Notes under the pieces: generated by a model
Seen by the model: only the letters and a program-made list of their open reading frames with translations
Database searches by the model: none
Told to the model about the DNA's origin: nothing
Made by a program: the position numbers and the translations under genes
Source of the DNA: Arthrobacter sp. Alg241-R88
GTDB taxonomy: Bacteria; Actinomycetota; Actinomycetes; Actinomycetales; Micrococcaceae
Length of the DNA stretch: 64,000 nt
Assembly: GCF_900537115.1 (NCBI RefSeq)
Contig: NZ_UNRG01000001.1
Span: 187,121 to 251,120, forward strand
Direction of reading: 5' to 3'
In this document: piece after piece, positions 36,919 through 46,496 of the stretch
How the letters are laid out: every line of letters starts with the position of its first letter
How positions within the stretch are numbered: the first letter of the stretch is position 1

Positions 36919-37035
36919 GGCAGGAGACCTTTCCTGGTAGCTGCGCTGCTGTACAGGCTTGCCGGGGCAAGGGGGGTGGCGTGGGGATGCCAGGTTCATC
37001 GGGCAACCCAGCGGCCCTGTGAACCAAGTCACAAC

Positions 37036-37049
37036 TGTAAGCGCTTGCA
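37036..37049. promoter_or_regulatory. LacI/CcpA-like operator upstream of amylase
   Basis: TGTAAGCGCTTGCA, CG-centred palindrome with one mismatch, ~118 bp before the amylase start. Typical of maltose/starch repressor sites of the LacI family. Confidence 0.6.
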
Positions 37050-37156
37050 CTGAATAACTCCAGCGTTTAGGAAATGCCGCTTGTAGGTTTGCGCGCTATG
37101 TCTGCTGTTCGCGATGAAGCGGGCTCTCCCGGTCCTGATGCCCGGGCCGCCGAAGT

Positions 37157-38203
37157 TTATCCTGCGGGTACCAAAGCGGTGGGGGAGCGCACCTCCAGGT
37201 TGTGGATCATGGCCATGGGCAAGCCCGTGGCGGGGTCCAGCTCAAAAGTGGCTATGTTGTCCGAACGTTCGTGGGCCACGTGGAGCCAGCGGCCCCTGAC
37301 CAGATGATGCCGCGGCCAGTTTCCTCCACTCGGAAAGTCGTGTACCGGCACCAGTTCCGTCCCGTCGGCTCCGACCTCCAGCACGCTTACCAGGTTGGAG
37401 CCGCGCACGCCCACATAGACGTGCTTGCCCTCGTGGCCGAGGCAGATTTCTGCTGCGGAATCATCCGGCTGGCTGGCGCCTGATGTGGCAGGGCCCCGGA
37501 AGACGAGTTCGAACGTCCCCGCTTCCGGCCTGACAACGAAGACTTCAACCGAGTATTCAGACACCACAAACACGTTGCCGCTGGGATGCTGCACCAGGTG
37601 TCGCGGGCCGCAGCCGAAGGGGAGGGCCACCTCGTGGTCCGCCACTAGGCCCGACCCGGGCACATAATTCCAGATCCGGAGGGTGTCGTGGCCCAGATCC
37701 GTCGTCATAATGCGACCGTCCGTCAGCATCAGGCTTGCGTGGGCACGGCTCTGCCGGGGCTCGCCCGGGGTCTGGCTGGCGTGCGGATCCACCGAGGGCA
37801 GCGCTGGGAAGCGTGCCGTGATGCCGCCGTCGGAATCCAATTCGTACAGCAGGACCTGGCCGTCCCCCCAACAAGTGGCGGTGAGGAAGCGTCCCTGCGG
37901 GTCGACCGCAACGTGGCAGGTCGCTTCTCCGGAGGGTTGCGGGTCACCAAGCGGCTCCAGCCCGAAATCTCCGGTGCGGCGAAAGGCCCTGACCATTTTG
38001 CGCTGCTCGGCCACCGCGTACACCACGGGCAAAGTGGGGTGAACGGCGACGAACGATGGCGAGTCGGTCTTGACGGCCGTTCCCAACCATTCGAGCGAGC
38101 CGTCGGGGCGGGCCGACAACGCTCCGATCCCTTCCGCGCGTCCGCCGCCGTCGGGGGTGTAGGTGCCGATCCAAATCAGGGAGTGCGGGCCAGGGGAAGT
38201 CAT
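37157..38203 (-). CDS. Lactonase family protein (6-phosphogluconolactonase-like beta-propeller)
   Basis: 348-residue predicted seven-bladed beta-propeller of the YbhE/Pgl type. Characteristic strands: LIWIGTYTPDGGGRAEGI at the N terminus, PSFVAVHPTLPVVYAVAE, HVAVDPQGRFL and GCGPRHLVQHPSG (conserved Arg-His). Such enzymes hydrolyse 6-phosphogluconolactone or related sugar lactones; a lactone from aldose oxidation is also possible. ATG 38203 is chosen by homology. No signal peptide. Divergent from the methyltransferase gene. Confidence 0.92.
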   Translation of the reverse strand: MTSPGPHSLIWIGTYTPDGGGRAEGIGALSARPDGSLEWLGTAVKTDSPSFVAVHPTLPVVYAVAEQRKMVRAFRRTGDFGLEPLGDPQPSGEATCHVAVDPQGRFLTATCWGDGQVLLYELDSDGGITARFPALPSVDPHASQTPGEPRQSRAHASLMLTDGRIMTTDLGHDTLRIWNYVPGSGLVADHEVALPFGCGPRHLVQHPSGNVFVVSEYSVEVFVVRPEAGTFELVFRGPATSGASQPDDSAAEICLGHEGKHVYVGVRGSNLVSVLEVGADGTELVPVHDFPSGGNWPRHHLVRGRWLHVAHERSDNIATFELDPATGLPMAMIHNLEVRSPTALVPAG

Positions 38204-38384
38204 AGCTCTATCCTGCCAAGAAAAGCCCACCAAACCGGGGAATTGCGGATTAGCATTGGACTCCTGCGGTTGAAAAGAGGTGGGTCCGATTCCTGCTTCA
38301 TCCGTTTCGGGTGGCTCCTATTGTGCCGTTCGGGCCTCTTGGCCTGGTAGAGAGGGAAGGCCCCGGATCACCGAAAGGCGTTGT

Positions 38385-39209
38385 ATGCCCGCTGCTGATT
38401 CACTTGCTTCGCCCACTCTCGCGGAGCTCGTGCCCATGCTGCGGGCGGCTGGCTGTGTCTTCGCCGAAGACGAGGCGCAGCTGCTCCTGGCGGAAGCGTC
38501 CAGTCCCGCCGAGCTTTTCGAATGGGTGGAGCGCCGCGTTTCCGGTGAACCCCTTGAATACATCGTGGGCTGGGCGGAATTCTGCGGTCTCCGGGTAACC
38601 GTTGACCCAGGTGTTTTTGTGCCGCGACGACGCACCGAACTGCTCGTCTCGGAAGCTGCCTCGCTGCTGCGGGAGAGCTTGACGCCGCCCGGCTCGTCGG
38701 CATCCGCCGTCGTTGTGGACCTGTGTTGCGGATCGGGGGCAGTGGGCTTGGGACTAGCCTCCCGAGTTTCCGTGAGGGAACTCCACTCGGCGGATATTGA
38801 TTCAGCTGCAGTGCAGTGTGCCCGACGAAACTTGTCACCGCTGGGCGGGTACGTCCATCAGGGTGATTTGTATGCTGCACTTCCTTCCAGGCTCAAGCGG
38901 CAAGCGCAGCTCATCGTGGCGAACGCCCCCTACGTGCCCACTAGCGTGTTGCCGACGATGCCGCCTGAAGCCAGGATCTACGAACAGCAGATCTCGCTCG
39001 ACGGTGGTCCCGACGGGCTGGACCTGCACCGGCGGGTGATCGAAGAAGCTTCAGAATGGTTGGATCCAGCTGGCCACCTCGTCATCGAAACCAGTGAGCG
39101 CCAAGCCGCTGGAACCGTTGCAATCATGGTTGCTGCAGGGCTTGGGGCGCGGACTGTCCACTCCGACGAGCTGGACGGCACGGTTGTGGTCGGAACTGCA
39201 CGGGCATAG
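38385..39209 (+). CDS. PrmC-related protein N5-glutamine methyltransferase
   Basis: 274-residue SAM-dependent methyltransferase. SAM motif VVVDLCCGSGAVGLGLAS and substrate loop VANAPYVPTSVLP; true PrmC/HemK has N-P-P-Y at that point, so the N-A-P-Y version places it in the PrmC-related group, whose target protein is not established. N-terminal helical domain includes GEPLEYIVGWAEFCGL and VPRRRTELLV. GAAAGGCG precedes ATG 38385. Downstream lies a 12-bp tandem repeat tract. Confidence 0.9.
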   Translation: MPAADSLASPTLAELVPMLRAAGCVFAEDEAQLLLAEASSPAELFEWVERRVSGEPLEYIVGWAEFCGLRVTVDPGVFVPRRRTELLVSEAASLLRESLTPPGSSASAVVVDLCCGSGAVGLGLASRVSVRELHSADIDSAAVQCARRNLSPLGGYVHQGDLYAALPSRLKRQAQLIVANAPYVPTSVLPTMPPEARIYEQQISLDGGPDGLDLHRRVIEEASEWLDPAGHLVIETSERQAAGTVAIMVAAGLGARTVHSDELDGTVVVGTARA

Positions 39210-39273
39210 TCCGCATTCCGGAGTTCAGCGCCATCTCTTGTGGGCCCGGAACTTTCCAAGAACCGGGGCCGAC

Positions 39274-39357
39274 ACTCCTGCAGTAACTCGTGCAGTAACT
39301 CGTGCAGTAAGTCCTGCAGTAACTCGTGCAGCCTATACAGCAGTAACTCGTGCAGTA
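39274..39357. repeat. Seven 12-bp tandem repeats
   Basis: Exactly 84 bp, consensus ACTCGTGCAGTA. Units 2, 3 and 7 are identical, 1 and 4 carry one or two substitutions, 5 is partial and 6 is diverged. Lies between the stops of two convergent genes, so not in a recognised CDS. Confidence 0.85.
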
Positions 39358-39480
39358 ACCGTGGACGCGGCAACCGAGGGGAAAGATCCTGCAGGTTCCC
39401 GGCCTCGACACCCGCGGCGGGAAGCGGCAGAAGCGGGTTGATTGTTGGCTGAACGACTTATCAGGCCCAGCGGCCCGGGT

Positions 39481-41601
39481 TCATTCCCGGGGTCTTGGTG
39501 GGGGTGGTGGTTTGAAGTAGGTGTTTTGTTGGGGTTTTTGGTGTGGGTCGAGGTGTTTTGGGGGTGTGTACCAGGGGGTGTTGTTGATGATGGTGATGGT
39601 CCATTGTTCTTTGTGGATCAGGTGGTGGTGGCCGGAGCAGAGGAGCGCGCCGTTGTCCGTGCTGGTGGGGCCGCCGCGGGACCAGTAGGTGATGTGGTGG
39701 GCTTCGCACCAGGGGGCGGGGACGGTGCAGTTGGGGAAGGTGCAGCCTTGGTCGCGGGCGTTGAGGGCTTGGCGTTGGGCGGGGGTAAAGAGCCGGGTTT
39801 TGCGGCCGAGGTCCAGGATTTCGCCGTGGGTGCCGAGGAGGGCGGGGATGATGTCGGCGTCGCAGGCGATTTTGCGGATTGTCGCGGCGGCGACGGGGCC
39901 GGTGAAGGCGAAGTTCCCAGTACCGGTGCCGGGGGCTGTACCACTGGGGCGTGTGTGGTGGGGGAGGAGGTCCTGGTAGTTGATGGTGGCGATGATTTGG
40001 GGGCGGTTGCCGCCGGTGGCGGGCAGGGTGTTGGTGGCCAGGGCGGTTTTGACGGCGCCGATGATTCCCTCGAGTTGTTTCTGCGGCCGGGTGCGCCGGT
40101 CCAGGTCCACGTCGCCGTCCCGCCAGGAATCCTGATCAGTACCAGCGCCATTGCCAGGGCCATCACCAGCGGCAGCGCCAGCATCAGTGCCAGTGCCGGT
40201 GCCGGCGTGTGCACTGGTAGTGGGTGGGGTGGTGCGGGGGTTGGTGGCGGTGTTCATGACGGTGAGGAGGTGTTCGTACTGGTCGGTGGTGGCGAAGATT
40301 TCGATGTGGTGCAGGCCGTGGCGGGGTTTGCGGATGAAGGCGCCTTGGGTGTGGCGGAGGGCTTCTTCGCTGGGTTCGGTGCCGTCGGCGTCGATGGTGT
40401 CGGCCCAGCGGCGGGCGACGCGGACGAGGAAGTCCGGGTCGGCGGTGGCGGCTGTGGTGGTGAGGTTTTCCTCGATCAGCTCCAGCCGTTCGGGTGTGAC
40501 GAGGTGGCCGAGCCGGTTCAGGGTCATGGCGATGATGGTCCCGGCCCGGGAGGAGACCACCGGGCCGGTCGTGGCCTGGCTGATGGTGGCCGTGTCCTCG
40601 GCGGTGTTCTCGGTGTCCGTTGTGTCCTGGAGGTTGCTGGCGGTTGCTGCTGCGGGTGTGGGTGTGAGGGCGGCGGCGAGGTGTTCGCGGGTGGCTGGGA
40701 CGGTGTCGCCGGTAAGGGTAGTTGTGGGCAGGATGTCCGCTGCGAGGGCGAGGCGGCGGTGGGCTTCGCTCTTGCCGATCCGCAGCCGCTGCCGCAGGAA
40801 CTCTGCGGTGTTCGCACACCCGTCATCAGCCGGCGAGGTGACCACCCGGGCGGGGGAGCTGTCCGACTCGATCTGCGTCCGCGAGTCTCTCACGGCTGAC
40901 ACGCTGGCCAGTGAACCGTTGGCCGCTGACCCGCTGGCCGGTGAACTGTTGGGTGCAGAGTCTCCGGGCCAGGCGGTGTCGGTTTCGTTCAGGATTTCCA
41001 CGCCGTTGTCCCAGCCGGTGACCCAGCCCTTGCCTGTCCGGGAGCGGCTTGCCCGGGCGGCGTCCGCCGCGGCAATGGCCTGCGTGCGGGTGCGGTCCAC
41101 CGTCCCGGCGGCCAGGACCTGCAGGTACTCCACGGACCGGGAGAGGTCCTCGACCTTCCCGGCATAATCGGCGGCCTCGACATAGTCAGCGGCCGCGAGA
41201 ATCGTGGGGGCAGCAGCCGCGGCAGCAGCCAGGAGTCTGCCGATCTCCTCCAGACCGAGTGGCACTTGCGGACAGTACGGGTTGTCAGTCGGGAGGGGTG
41301 CCGCAGCAAAGGGCGCATCAACACCGGACGGGTTGTCAGCGGGGAGCGACTCCGCAACAAGGGGCTGATCAGGACTGGGAGGGCCGTCCGATGGGAGGAT
41401 CTCCGATGCATGCCCCGCCGCAGGAAGGGGCTCAGCCGCGTCGGCCTCGACCGGGCCGGGAACGGCACGCAGCGGGCCCGCAAAACCCAGTCCGGGGTCG
41501 CCGTCGAACGCCTTAGAACCACGGGAGGAGATGCTGCCAGCCCGCGTCAGTACGGAGGTAGAACCGCCGTACTCCGCAAGCTGCTCCCCATTGGCTTCCA
41601 T
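39481..41601 (-). CDS. DUF222 / HNH endonuclease-signature protein
   Basis: 706 residues. A DUF222 (13E12-repeat-like) region spans about residues 100-560, and a C-terminal HNH motif is visible: CTFPNCTVPAPWCEAHHITY, then GGPTSTDNGALLCSGHHHLI with the conserved Cys, His and Asn positions. Low-complexity, repeat-containing linkers interrupt it (around 40140-40210 and 40880-40970). The C terminus is proline-rich. Such genes are multicopy in Actinobacteria and behave like selfish nuclease-type elements; function is unknown. ATG 41601 chosen; frame is open further to 41757 but with no support. No inverted repeats or target duplication noticed. Confidence 0.88.
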   Translation of the reverse strand: MEANGEQLAEYGGSTSVLTRAGSISSRGSKAFDGDPGLGFAGPLRAVPGPVEADAAEPLPAAGHASEILPSDGPPSPDQPLVAESLPADNPSGVDAPFAAAPLPTDNPYCPQVPLGLEEIGRLLAAAAAAAPTILAAADYVEAADYAGKVEDLSRSVEYLQVLAAGTVDRTRTQAIAAADAARASRSRTGKGWVTGWDNGVEILNETDTAWPGDSAPNSSPASGSAANGSLASVSAVRDSRTQIESDSSPARVVTSPADDGCANTAEFLRQRLRIGKSEAHRRLALAADILPTTTLTGDTVPATREHLAAALTPTPAAATASNLQDTTDTENTAEDTATISQATTGPVVSSRAGTIIAMTLNRLGHLVTPERLELIEENLTTTAATADPDFLVRVARRWADTIDADGTEPSEEALRHTQGAFIRKPRHGLHHIEIFATTDQYEHLLTVMNTATNPRTTPPTTSAHAGTGTGTDAGAAAGDGPGNGAGTDQDSWRDGDVDLDRRTRPQKQLEGIIGAVKTALATNTLPATGGNRPQIIATINYQDLLPHHTRPSGTAPGTGTGNFAFTGPVAAATIRKIACDADIIPALLGTHGEILDLGRKTRLFTPAQRQALNARDQGCTFPNCTVPAPWCEAHHITYWSRGGPTSTDNGALLCSGHHHLIHKEQWTITIINNTPWYTPPKHLDPHQKPQQNTYFKPPPPPRPRE

Positions 41602-41862
41602 AGGACAACTCTGCCAAAGACCACTGACAAAAGTGCCGGCCACAGACGCTATGTGGATAAGCCGCCCTCGTCCCGGATATGCGGGAGTTTCAGCTTGATC
41701 GGGAGAACGGGACGCACTGTCGGTGGGCCAGACGCCGCTGGCCGCCGCGTCCCCCAAGGATCGCGACGGCCAGCAAAGCCATTCAGTTGTAGCACATTAG
41801 CGATGCGGCCTCATGTCACAAAGGAGGACAAGGGGAACCGCCGCGAAATGGGTGGCGCGTGA

Positions 41863-42408
41863 CTACGCTTTGGAGTCCGGTTCGTCGCTGGTGGTTCCCA
41901 GGTTGTGGGTCTCGGGGTGCGTGCTGTGGGCAGGAATGTGGTCCTCGCCGAGCTCTGCGTCGCTGAGCGTTCCGGACGTCCCCGCGGCACCGGTTGTACC
42001 GGCTGTACCCAAGGTGGCCGATGTCCCGAGCGTATCCGTCGTAGCGGCCGTGCCGGTAGCGCCAAAACCGCCGGAGGTCCCGGTAGTCCCAGCCGTGCCA
42101 GTGGAGGTGTCCGATGTCGCGGCGTCGCCGGACGAAGAGGACTTGCTGTCCCCGGACGAGCCGTCACGGTGCATCGCGGAGCCGATGACGGTGCCTGCAC
42201 GGCGGGCCGCCTCGGTTAGCTGATCCGCAACTTCCGGGGCTTTCTCCTTGATGGCCTCCGTGGCCACGGACACCTTGTCCTGGACAGGCTTGCTGTCCCA
42301 GATGCCGGCGGCCCGGGCCTTGAGTTTGTCGTAGGCTGCCCGGCCGGACCGCGACCCAAGAACGTACCCGGCGGCGATTCCGACGCCCAAAAGAAGTTTG
42401 TTTTTCAT
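41863..42408 (-). CDS. YtxH-like stress-associated protein
   Basis: 181 residues. The N-terminal hydrophobic/Gly segment LLLGVGIAAGYVLGSRSGRA resembles YtxH and related cell-envelope proteins, followed by an amphipathic helical part (PVQDKVSVATEAIKEKAPEV). The rest is very low complexity, Gly/Thr/Ser/Ala repeats. AGGAGTTC precedes ATG 42408. Probably membrane anchored. Lies behind the GlsB-like gene on the same strand, separated by a hairpin. Confidence 0.8.
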   Translation of the reverse strand: MKNKLLLGVGIAAGYVLGSRSGRAAYDKLKARAAGIWDSKPVQDKVSVATEAIKEKAPEVADQLTEAARRAGTVIGSAMHRDGSSGDSKSSSSGDAATSDTSTGTAGTTGTSGGFGATGTAATTDTLGTSATLGTAGTTGAAGTSGTLSDAELGEDHIPAHSTHPETHNLGTTSDEPDSKA

Positions 42409-42464
42409 GATGAACTCCTGCTCCGTGAGAAGGTTTCAGTTCCGGCCAGAGAGGCCGGAGATAG

Positions 42465-42505
42465 GGAAAACCGGCCAGGGGATGTTGTCCCCAGACCGGT
42501 TTTCC
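42465..42505 (-). terminator. Hairpin between the GlsB-like and YtxH-like genes
   Basis: Outer 10-bp stem GGAAAACCGG/CCGGTTTTCC (42465-42474, 42496-42505) with an inner 5-bp stem (42478-42482, 42488-42492). Could terminate the small - strand gene. Confidence 0.5.
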
Positions 42506-42520
42506 TGGCTAGCGCGGCAG

Positions 42521-42787
42521 TTAGCTGCGCACGCCGCGCTTGGTGATCATGCCGTACACCAGCAGCACGATGAGCGCGCCGCCGATGGCCAGCAGCCACG
42601 TCTGCAGGGAGAAGAACTCCTGCAGTCCGCTGCCGAAGATCATTCCGCCGATCCAGCCGCCGAGGAGTGCCCCAACGACGCCCAGGACGAGGGTGATGAT
42701 CCAGCCGCCACCCTGCCGGCCCGGGAGAATCGCCTTAGCGATCGCACCAGCAATAAGTCCGAGAATCAGAAATGCAATAAATCCCAT
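42521..42787 (-). CDS. GlsB/YeaQ/YmgE-family stress membrane protein
   Basis: 88 residues, three hydrophobic helices. The start MGFIAFLILGLIAGAIAKAI followed by GRQGGGWIITLVLGVVGALL and GGWIGGMIFG is diagnostic of the transglycosylase-associated-protein/GlsB family, which is linked to envelope and general stress. AGGAAGAGG precedes the ATG. A TAGTAA/TTACTA inverted repeat upstream may be its control site. Confidence 0.92.
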   Translation of the reverse strand: MGFIAFLILGLIAGAIAKAILPGRQGGGWIITLVLGVVGALLGGWIGGMIFGSGLQEFFSLQTWLLAIGGALIVLLVYGMITKRGVRS

Positions 42788-42854
42788 TTTTCGTTCCTCT
42801 TCCTAAGTAAAGGAGGCCTCCGGATCCCGGAAGCACTTCATCCTTCTGCCTCAA

Positions 42855-42872
42855 TAGTAATCATGCTTACTA
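42855..42872. promoter_or_regulatory. Inverted repeat upstream of GlsB-like gene
   Basis: TAGTAATCATGCTTACTA: 6-bp perfect arms. It lies ~70 bp ahead of the gene, near where promoter elements would be (TTGGCA at about 42890 on the - strand). Confidence 0.4.
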
Positions 42873-42919
42873 TCTATTTGCCAACCCCGTTTTCCAGAAA
42901 AGCCGCATTTCAGGGCTGA

Positions 42920-43753
42920 TTAGTGGCCGGTGATGTCCGAATCGTTGCCCGCGTTGGGACCCTCGTCGAGGATGGCCAATTCCGCTAGATCCTGCGCATC
43001 CAGGGCGAAATCGAAGATGTCCAGGTTCTCCCTCATCCGCTCCGGATTCGCCGTTTTGGGAACTGTCACAATTCCGTTCTGGACATGCCACCGAAGGACC
43101 AGTTGGCCGGGCGTTTTGCCATGCTTTTCCGCCAGTTGCGACAAAATGGGGGCGCCCAGCAGGCCGGCGCCGTCCCCTCCCAGCGGGCTGTAGGACTGGG
43201 TCACAATCCCATGCTTGTCATGGAACTCGCGTTCTGCCGTCCGGGTGATGGCAGGGTTCAACTGGATCTGGTTCACCGCGGGCACTACCTCTGTCTCCGC
43301 CATCAGACGCTCCAAATGGGCGGGCTTGAAGTTGGACACCCCGATGGAGCGGACCTTGCCCTCCGCCTGCAGCCGCTCGAAGGTCTTCCAGGTGGAGACA
43401 TAGTCATCGCGCTGGGGAAGCGGCCAATGGATCAGGAACAGGTCCACGTAGTCGAGCCCCAGCCGCTTCAGCGCCCCGTCCAGCCCTTCAACTGCGCGGT
43501 CGTTGCCTTGGAACTGGCCGTCAACCTTGGTGGTGATGAACAACTCCTCCCGGGCCACGCCGCTGGCCCGGATACCATTGCCCACGCCCCGTTCGTTGCC
43601 GTACTTTACGGCCGTGTCGATGTGCCTGTACCCGGCTTCCAGGGCCTGTACGACGGCGGTGGCCGCCTGATCGTCGTCCAGCGGCCAGGTGCCGAGACCC
43701 ACCTGCGGAATGGAGTAACCGTCGTTGAGTTTGATCAGCGGTACAAGTGTCAT
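42920..43753 (-). CDS. Aldo/keto reductase
   Basis: 277-residue NADPH-dependent reductase of the 2,5-diketogluconate-reductase-like group. Catalytic residues: Asp and Tyr in IDTAVKYGNERG, Lys in FITTKVDGQ, His in LFLIHWPLPQ; cofactor region IPKT-equivalent VTVPKTANPERM. Starts MTLVPLIKLNDGYSIPQVGL. Lies 32 bp upstream of the rhamnogalacturonan lyase on the same strand, so it may reduce a pectin-derived sugar, but this is only context. Confidence 0.93.
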   Translation of the reverse strand: MTLVPLIKLNDGYSIPQVGLGTWPLDDDQAATAVVQALEAGYRHIDTAVKYGNERGVGNGIRASGVAREELFITTKVDGQFQGNDRAVEGLDGALKRLGLDYVDLFLIHWPLPQRDDYVSTWKTFERLQAEGKVRSIGVSNFKPAHLERLMAETEVVPAVNQIQLNPAITRTAEREFHDKHGIVTQSYSPLGGDGAGLLGAPILSQLAEKHGKTPGQLVLRWHVQNGIVTVPKTANPERMRENLDIFDFALDAQDLAELAILDEGPNAGNDSDITGH

Positions 43754-43785
43754 TGCAACAGTCTCTCCCTTATGTGGTGCCCGTC

Positions 43786-46339
43786 CTAGTCCCCAAACGC
43801 CCGCAGGATGTTTTCGGCGTTGTAGGTCAGGGCCACGCGTGCGGTGTCCGATACCTTGTCGGGGCCCTTCTGCTGGCCCAGGAAGTCCGTAAAGCGCTGC
43901 AGTGCCTGCCCGGCCCGAGCTTCGTCGCCGTCCTCAACTGACTTCGCCGCCTGCTGGATGCTCGCCGCCAGCTGGCTTCCTACCGGCCCTGTGACGTCCC
44001 CTGACTCGACCAGGTCTTCCAGGACGTGCTTCAGCGCCTTCACGCTGCCCGGCAGCCATGCCGCCCGCAGGGGCACGTCAGCGAAGTCCATGTCGGAGGC
44101 AAGGTAGAAGTCCGTGTAGGCCGGCTGGTTGTAGGCGGTGTTCTGCCGGGCAACTTCTGCGCGGTACTGGGGATCGTGCATCAGCGTGTACAGCTTGTGG
44201 TTTGTCACCTCGGTGCTCAGGTACATCCGCAGGGCCGAGCTGTCCGCGGTCCTTACCAGCAGTTCTTCCCGCCAGTCACCCACCACGTCCGCCACCAGGC
44301 TCGGGTTGCCCTTGGTGTCGTTGTTGGTGCGGGTGCCTGTAGCAGTAAGGAGCCGGCCGCGCTTCCAGTCGTCGATCGAGGGCGTCTGGTCCCTGGAGCC
44401 GTTGACGAGCTGTGTGGTCATGTCCGCGGCCCACTTGATGTTCATGTTGGTGCCAGGTCCCGAAGAGGAGAGCTTGCGGCCGTCGGCTGACTGCATGCCG
44501 ATGGCCCAGTTCTCGATGCCTGGGACAGTCTTATCTACGTCGCCGATCATGCCGCGACCGGTGTCCCTGCCGGAGTAGGCGCCGAACAGCACCTCGCCGG
44601 TAGCGGCGTCGCGCATGGCATAGCCGTAGGGGGCAAAGGTGCCGCCCTCGTGCACGCTGAAGATCTCCTTGCCCGGACGGGCGGGGTCAATGTCGGTGAC
44701 GTGCATGGCGTCGCCGTGGCCCAGGCGGGCTTCCTCGCCGGGCGTGGCGCTGCCGGCCGGCATGGTGTCGAAGGAGCTGTAGAGAAGCGACCCGTCGTCG
44801 TCGATTGTGGCGGAGCCGTAGACGATCTCCTGCTTGCCGTCAGCGTCCACGTCCGAGGCACTCAGGGAGTGGAAGCCCTGCGTGGTGAGCTTCCCGAACT
44901 CCGGATCGGTCCCGTCGCGGCCGTGCGGCGAATCGTTGAACGGGTTGGTCATGGGGGTCCAGCCGGAGTCCACGTTCCACACGGGGGAGAGGTTGGAGCC
45001 GTCCCAGGTGTAGGCAGCCAGCGTGCTGCGCGTGTAGTAGCCACGGGCGAACACGGCTGCCGGCTTGGTGCCGTCCAGGTAGGCGACGCCGGCGAGGAAG
45101 CGGTCCACACGGTTGCCGGGTTCGATACGGGCCATGGCGTAATCGCCCCACATGAGGCCGTCGTCGTGCCTGCCGGGCTCGTAGGCGACCGTCTTCAACT
45201 CCTCGCCCGTGGCGCCCTCAAAGACGGTGAGGTATTCCGGCCCGGAAACGATGAAGCCCTCGAAGGCGCGCAGGTTGTTCCGGGCGCTGCGCGCCGGGGC
45301 GTAGACGTCCATGAAGTAGTCGGTCAGTGCTTGGGCGTCGGCCTGGGACAGGGGGTACTGGTACTTCGGGGCGATCCCAAACGCTTCCTCCAGGGTGGCT
45401 GGCCAGTTGCCGGCCTTCACTTCCGGATGTTCGGTCCAGCCCTGGAACGTCTTCACCATGTGCTGGTAGTAATCAGCGGCGCTCATCCGGTAGTCGTCAG
45501 AATGGGCGTAACCGGCGTTGATGTCGGACTGCAGCAGTGTGATGAAGCTTTCCGAGGCAACGCTGCCGTCGGCATTGAAGTTGGTGCTCTTGGTTCCCGG
45601 GGCGGTCTTCATCATCATCTCCGCACGGCCGTCGCCGTCGAAGTCGTTGACCAGGAGCTGGGTGTAGTGGGCGCCCGAGCGGATGTTCACGCCGAGGTCG
45701 ATCCGGTGGAGGAGGGTGCCGTCAGCCTTGTACGTGTCCACGTAGGTGTTGCCCGTGTAGCCCACCTGGGAGACGTCCTTGGAGTTGTTGGGGTCCCACT
45801 TGACGATGAACTCGTACTGGCCGTCGCCGTCCACATCGCCCACGGACGCGTCATTTGCGGTGTAGGTGTACGCCTGGCCCGTGGGGGGTGACGCCGTCGG
45901 CGGGCTTCTTGAGCGGGATGTCCTTGAAGTTGCCGCCCCAGGAAGTGGCGCTGGCGCTGCGGTCCAGTTCAACGCCGCCGACGACGGCCCGCACCTGGTA
46001 TTCGGACGCGGTTGTCCCAGCGGGGTCGAGGAAGTTGGTGCTGTCCGTGACCGTGGCCAGCTTCTGGCCGTCACGGTAGACGTTGAAATCCGTGCCGGTC
46101 AGGCCCGTCGCGGAGGATCCGGTGGCTTCGTGGCCCAGGAGGCGCCAGCTCAGGAAGACACCCTCTGAGGTTTTGGCGGCCACCAGGCCGCGGTCAAGGT
46201 GGTCAAGCTGGATGCCGGGGGTGCCGGGCTTAGGGGAACGTTCGACGGCGGATGCCGGGGCGGAGAGGCAGCCGAAGGTGAGGGCAAGGCCCAAGGCACC
46301 AGCTGAGAGAAGGCGGGCAGAGTTCCTGCTCGGATTCAT
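43786..46339 (-). pseudogene. Rhamnogalacturonan lyase (PL11) with a +1 frameshift
   Basis: Secreted endolyase cleaving the rhamnose-galacturonate backbone of pectin. The first frame (46339 down) gives a signal peptide (AGALGLALTFGCLSAPASAV) and the family start LDRGLVAAKTSEGVFLSWRLLG, up to residue ~152. Coding then continues in another frame from YTYTANDASVGDVDGDGQYE to 43786. The switch is at a C6 run (G6 on the + strand, 45883-45888); five Cs would restore one ~850-residue protein. The body carries VNDFDGDGRAEMMMKTAPG calcium/propeller motifs and ends in a helical FIMAH-like tail. Either a real mutation, a phase-variable tract or a sequencing error. Confidence 0.9.
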
Positions 46340-46366
46340 CGATGAATCCTTTCAATTCTAGATTGG

Positions 46367-46381
46367 GAAAACGCTTCCCCA
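46367..46381. promoter_or_regulatory. Candidate LacI-type operator upstream of the PL11 gene
   Basis: GGGAAAACGCTTCCC: 5-bp perfect arms around AACGC, 28 bp before the lyase ATG. Confidence 0.5.
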
Positions 46382-46455
46382 GTAACCTAGTGGGGGGTGG
46401 TGGGTTAAACAAGCCCTTGCGGCGCGCTTGGAAACCCGCTATTTAGAACGTTGTA

Positions 46456-46488
46456 GAGGCCCCGCCCGGAAAAGCCGGGCGAGGCCTC
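46456..46488 (-). terminator. Hairpin after the epimerase-like gene
   Basis: 14-bp stem with one mismatch (46456-46469 with 46475-46488), 5-base loop. No long T-run. Confidence 0.55.
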
Positions 46489-46496
46489 CTGGAGGG

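Noticed and set aside
39274..39357. Possible CRISPR array
   Set aside because: Units are contiguous 12-mers with no spacers and no cas genes nearby.
39481..41601. Insertion sequence or intron-encoded homing endonuclease
   Set aside because: The HNH gene has no terminal inverted repeats, target duplication or interrupted host gene that I can see.
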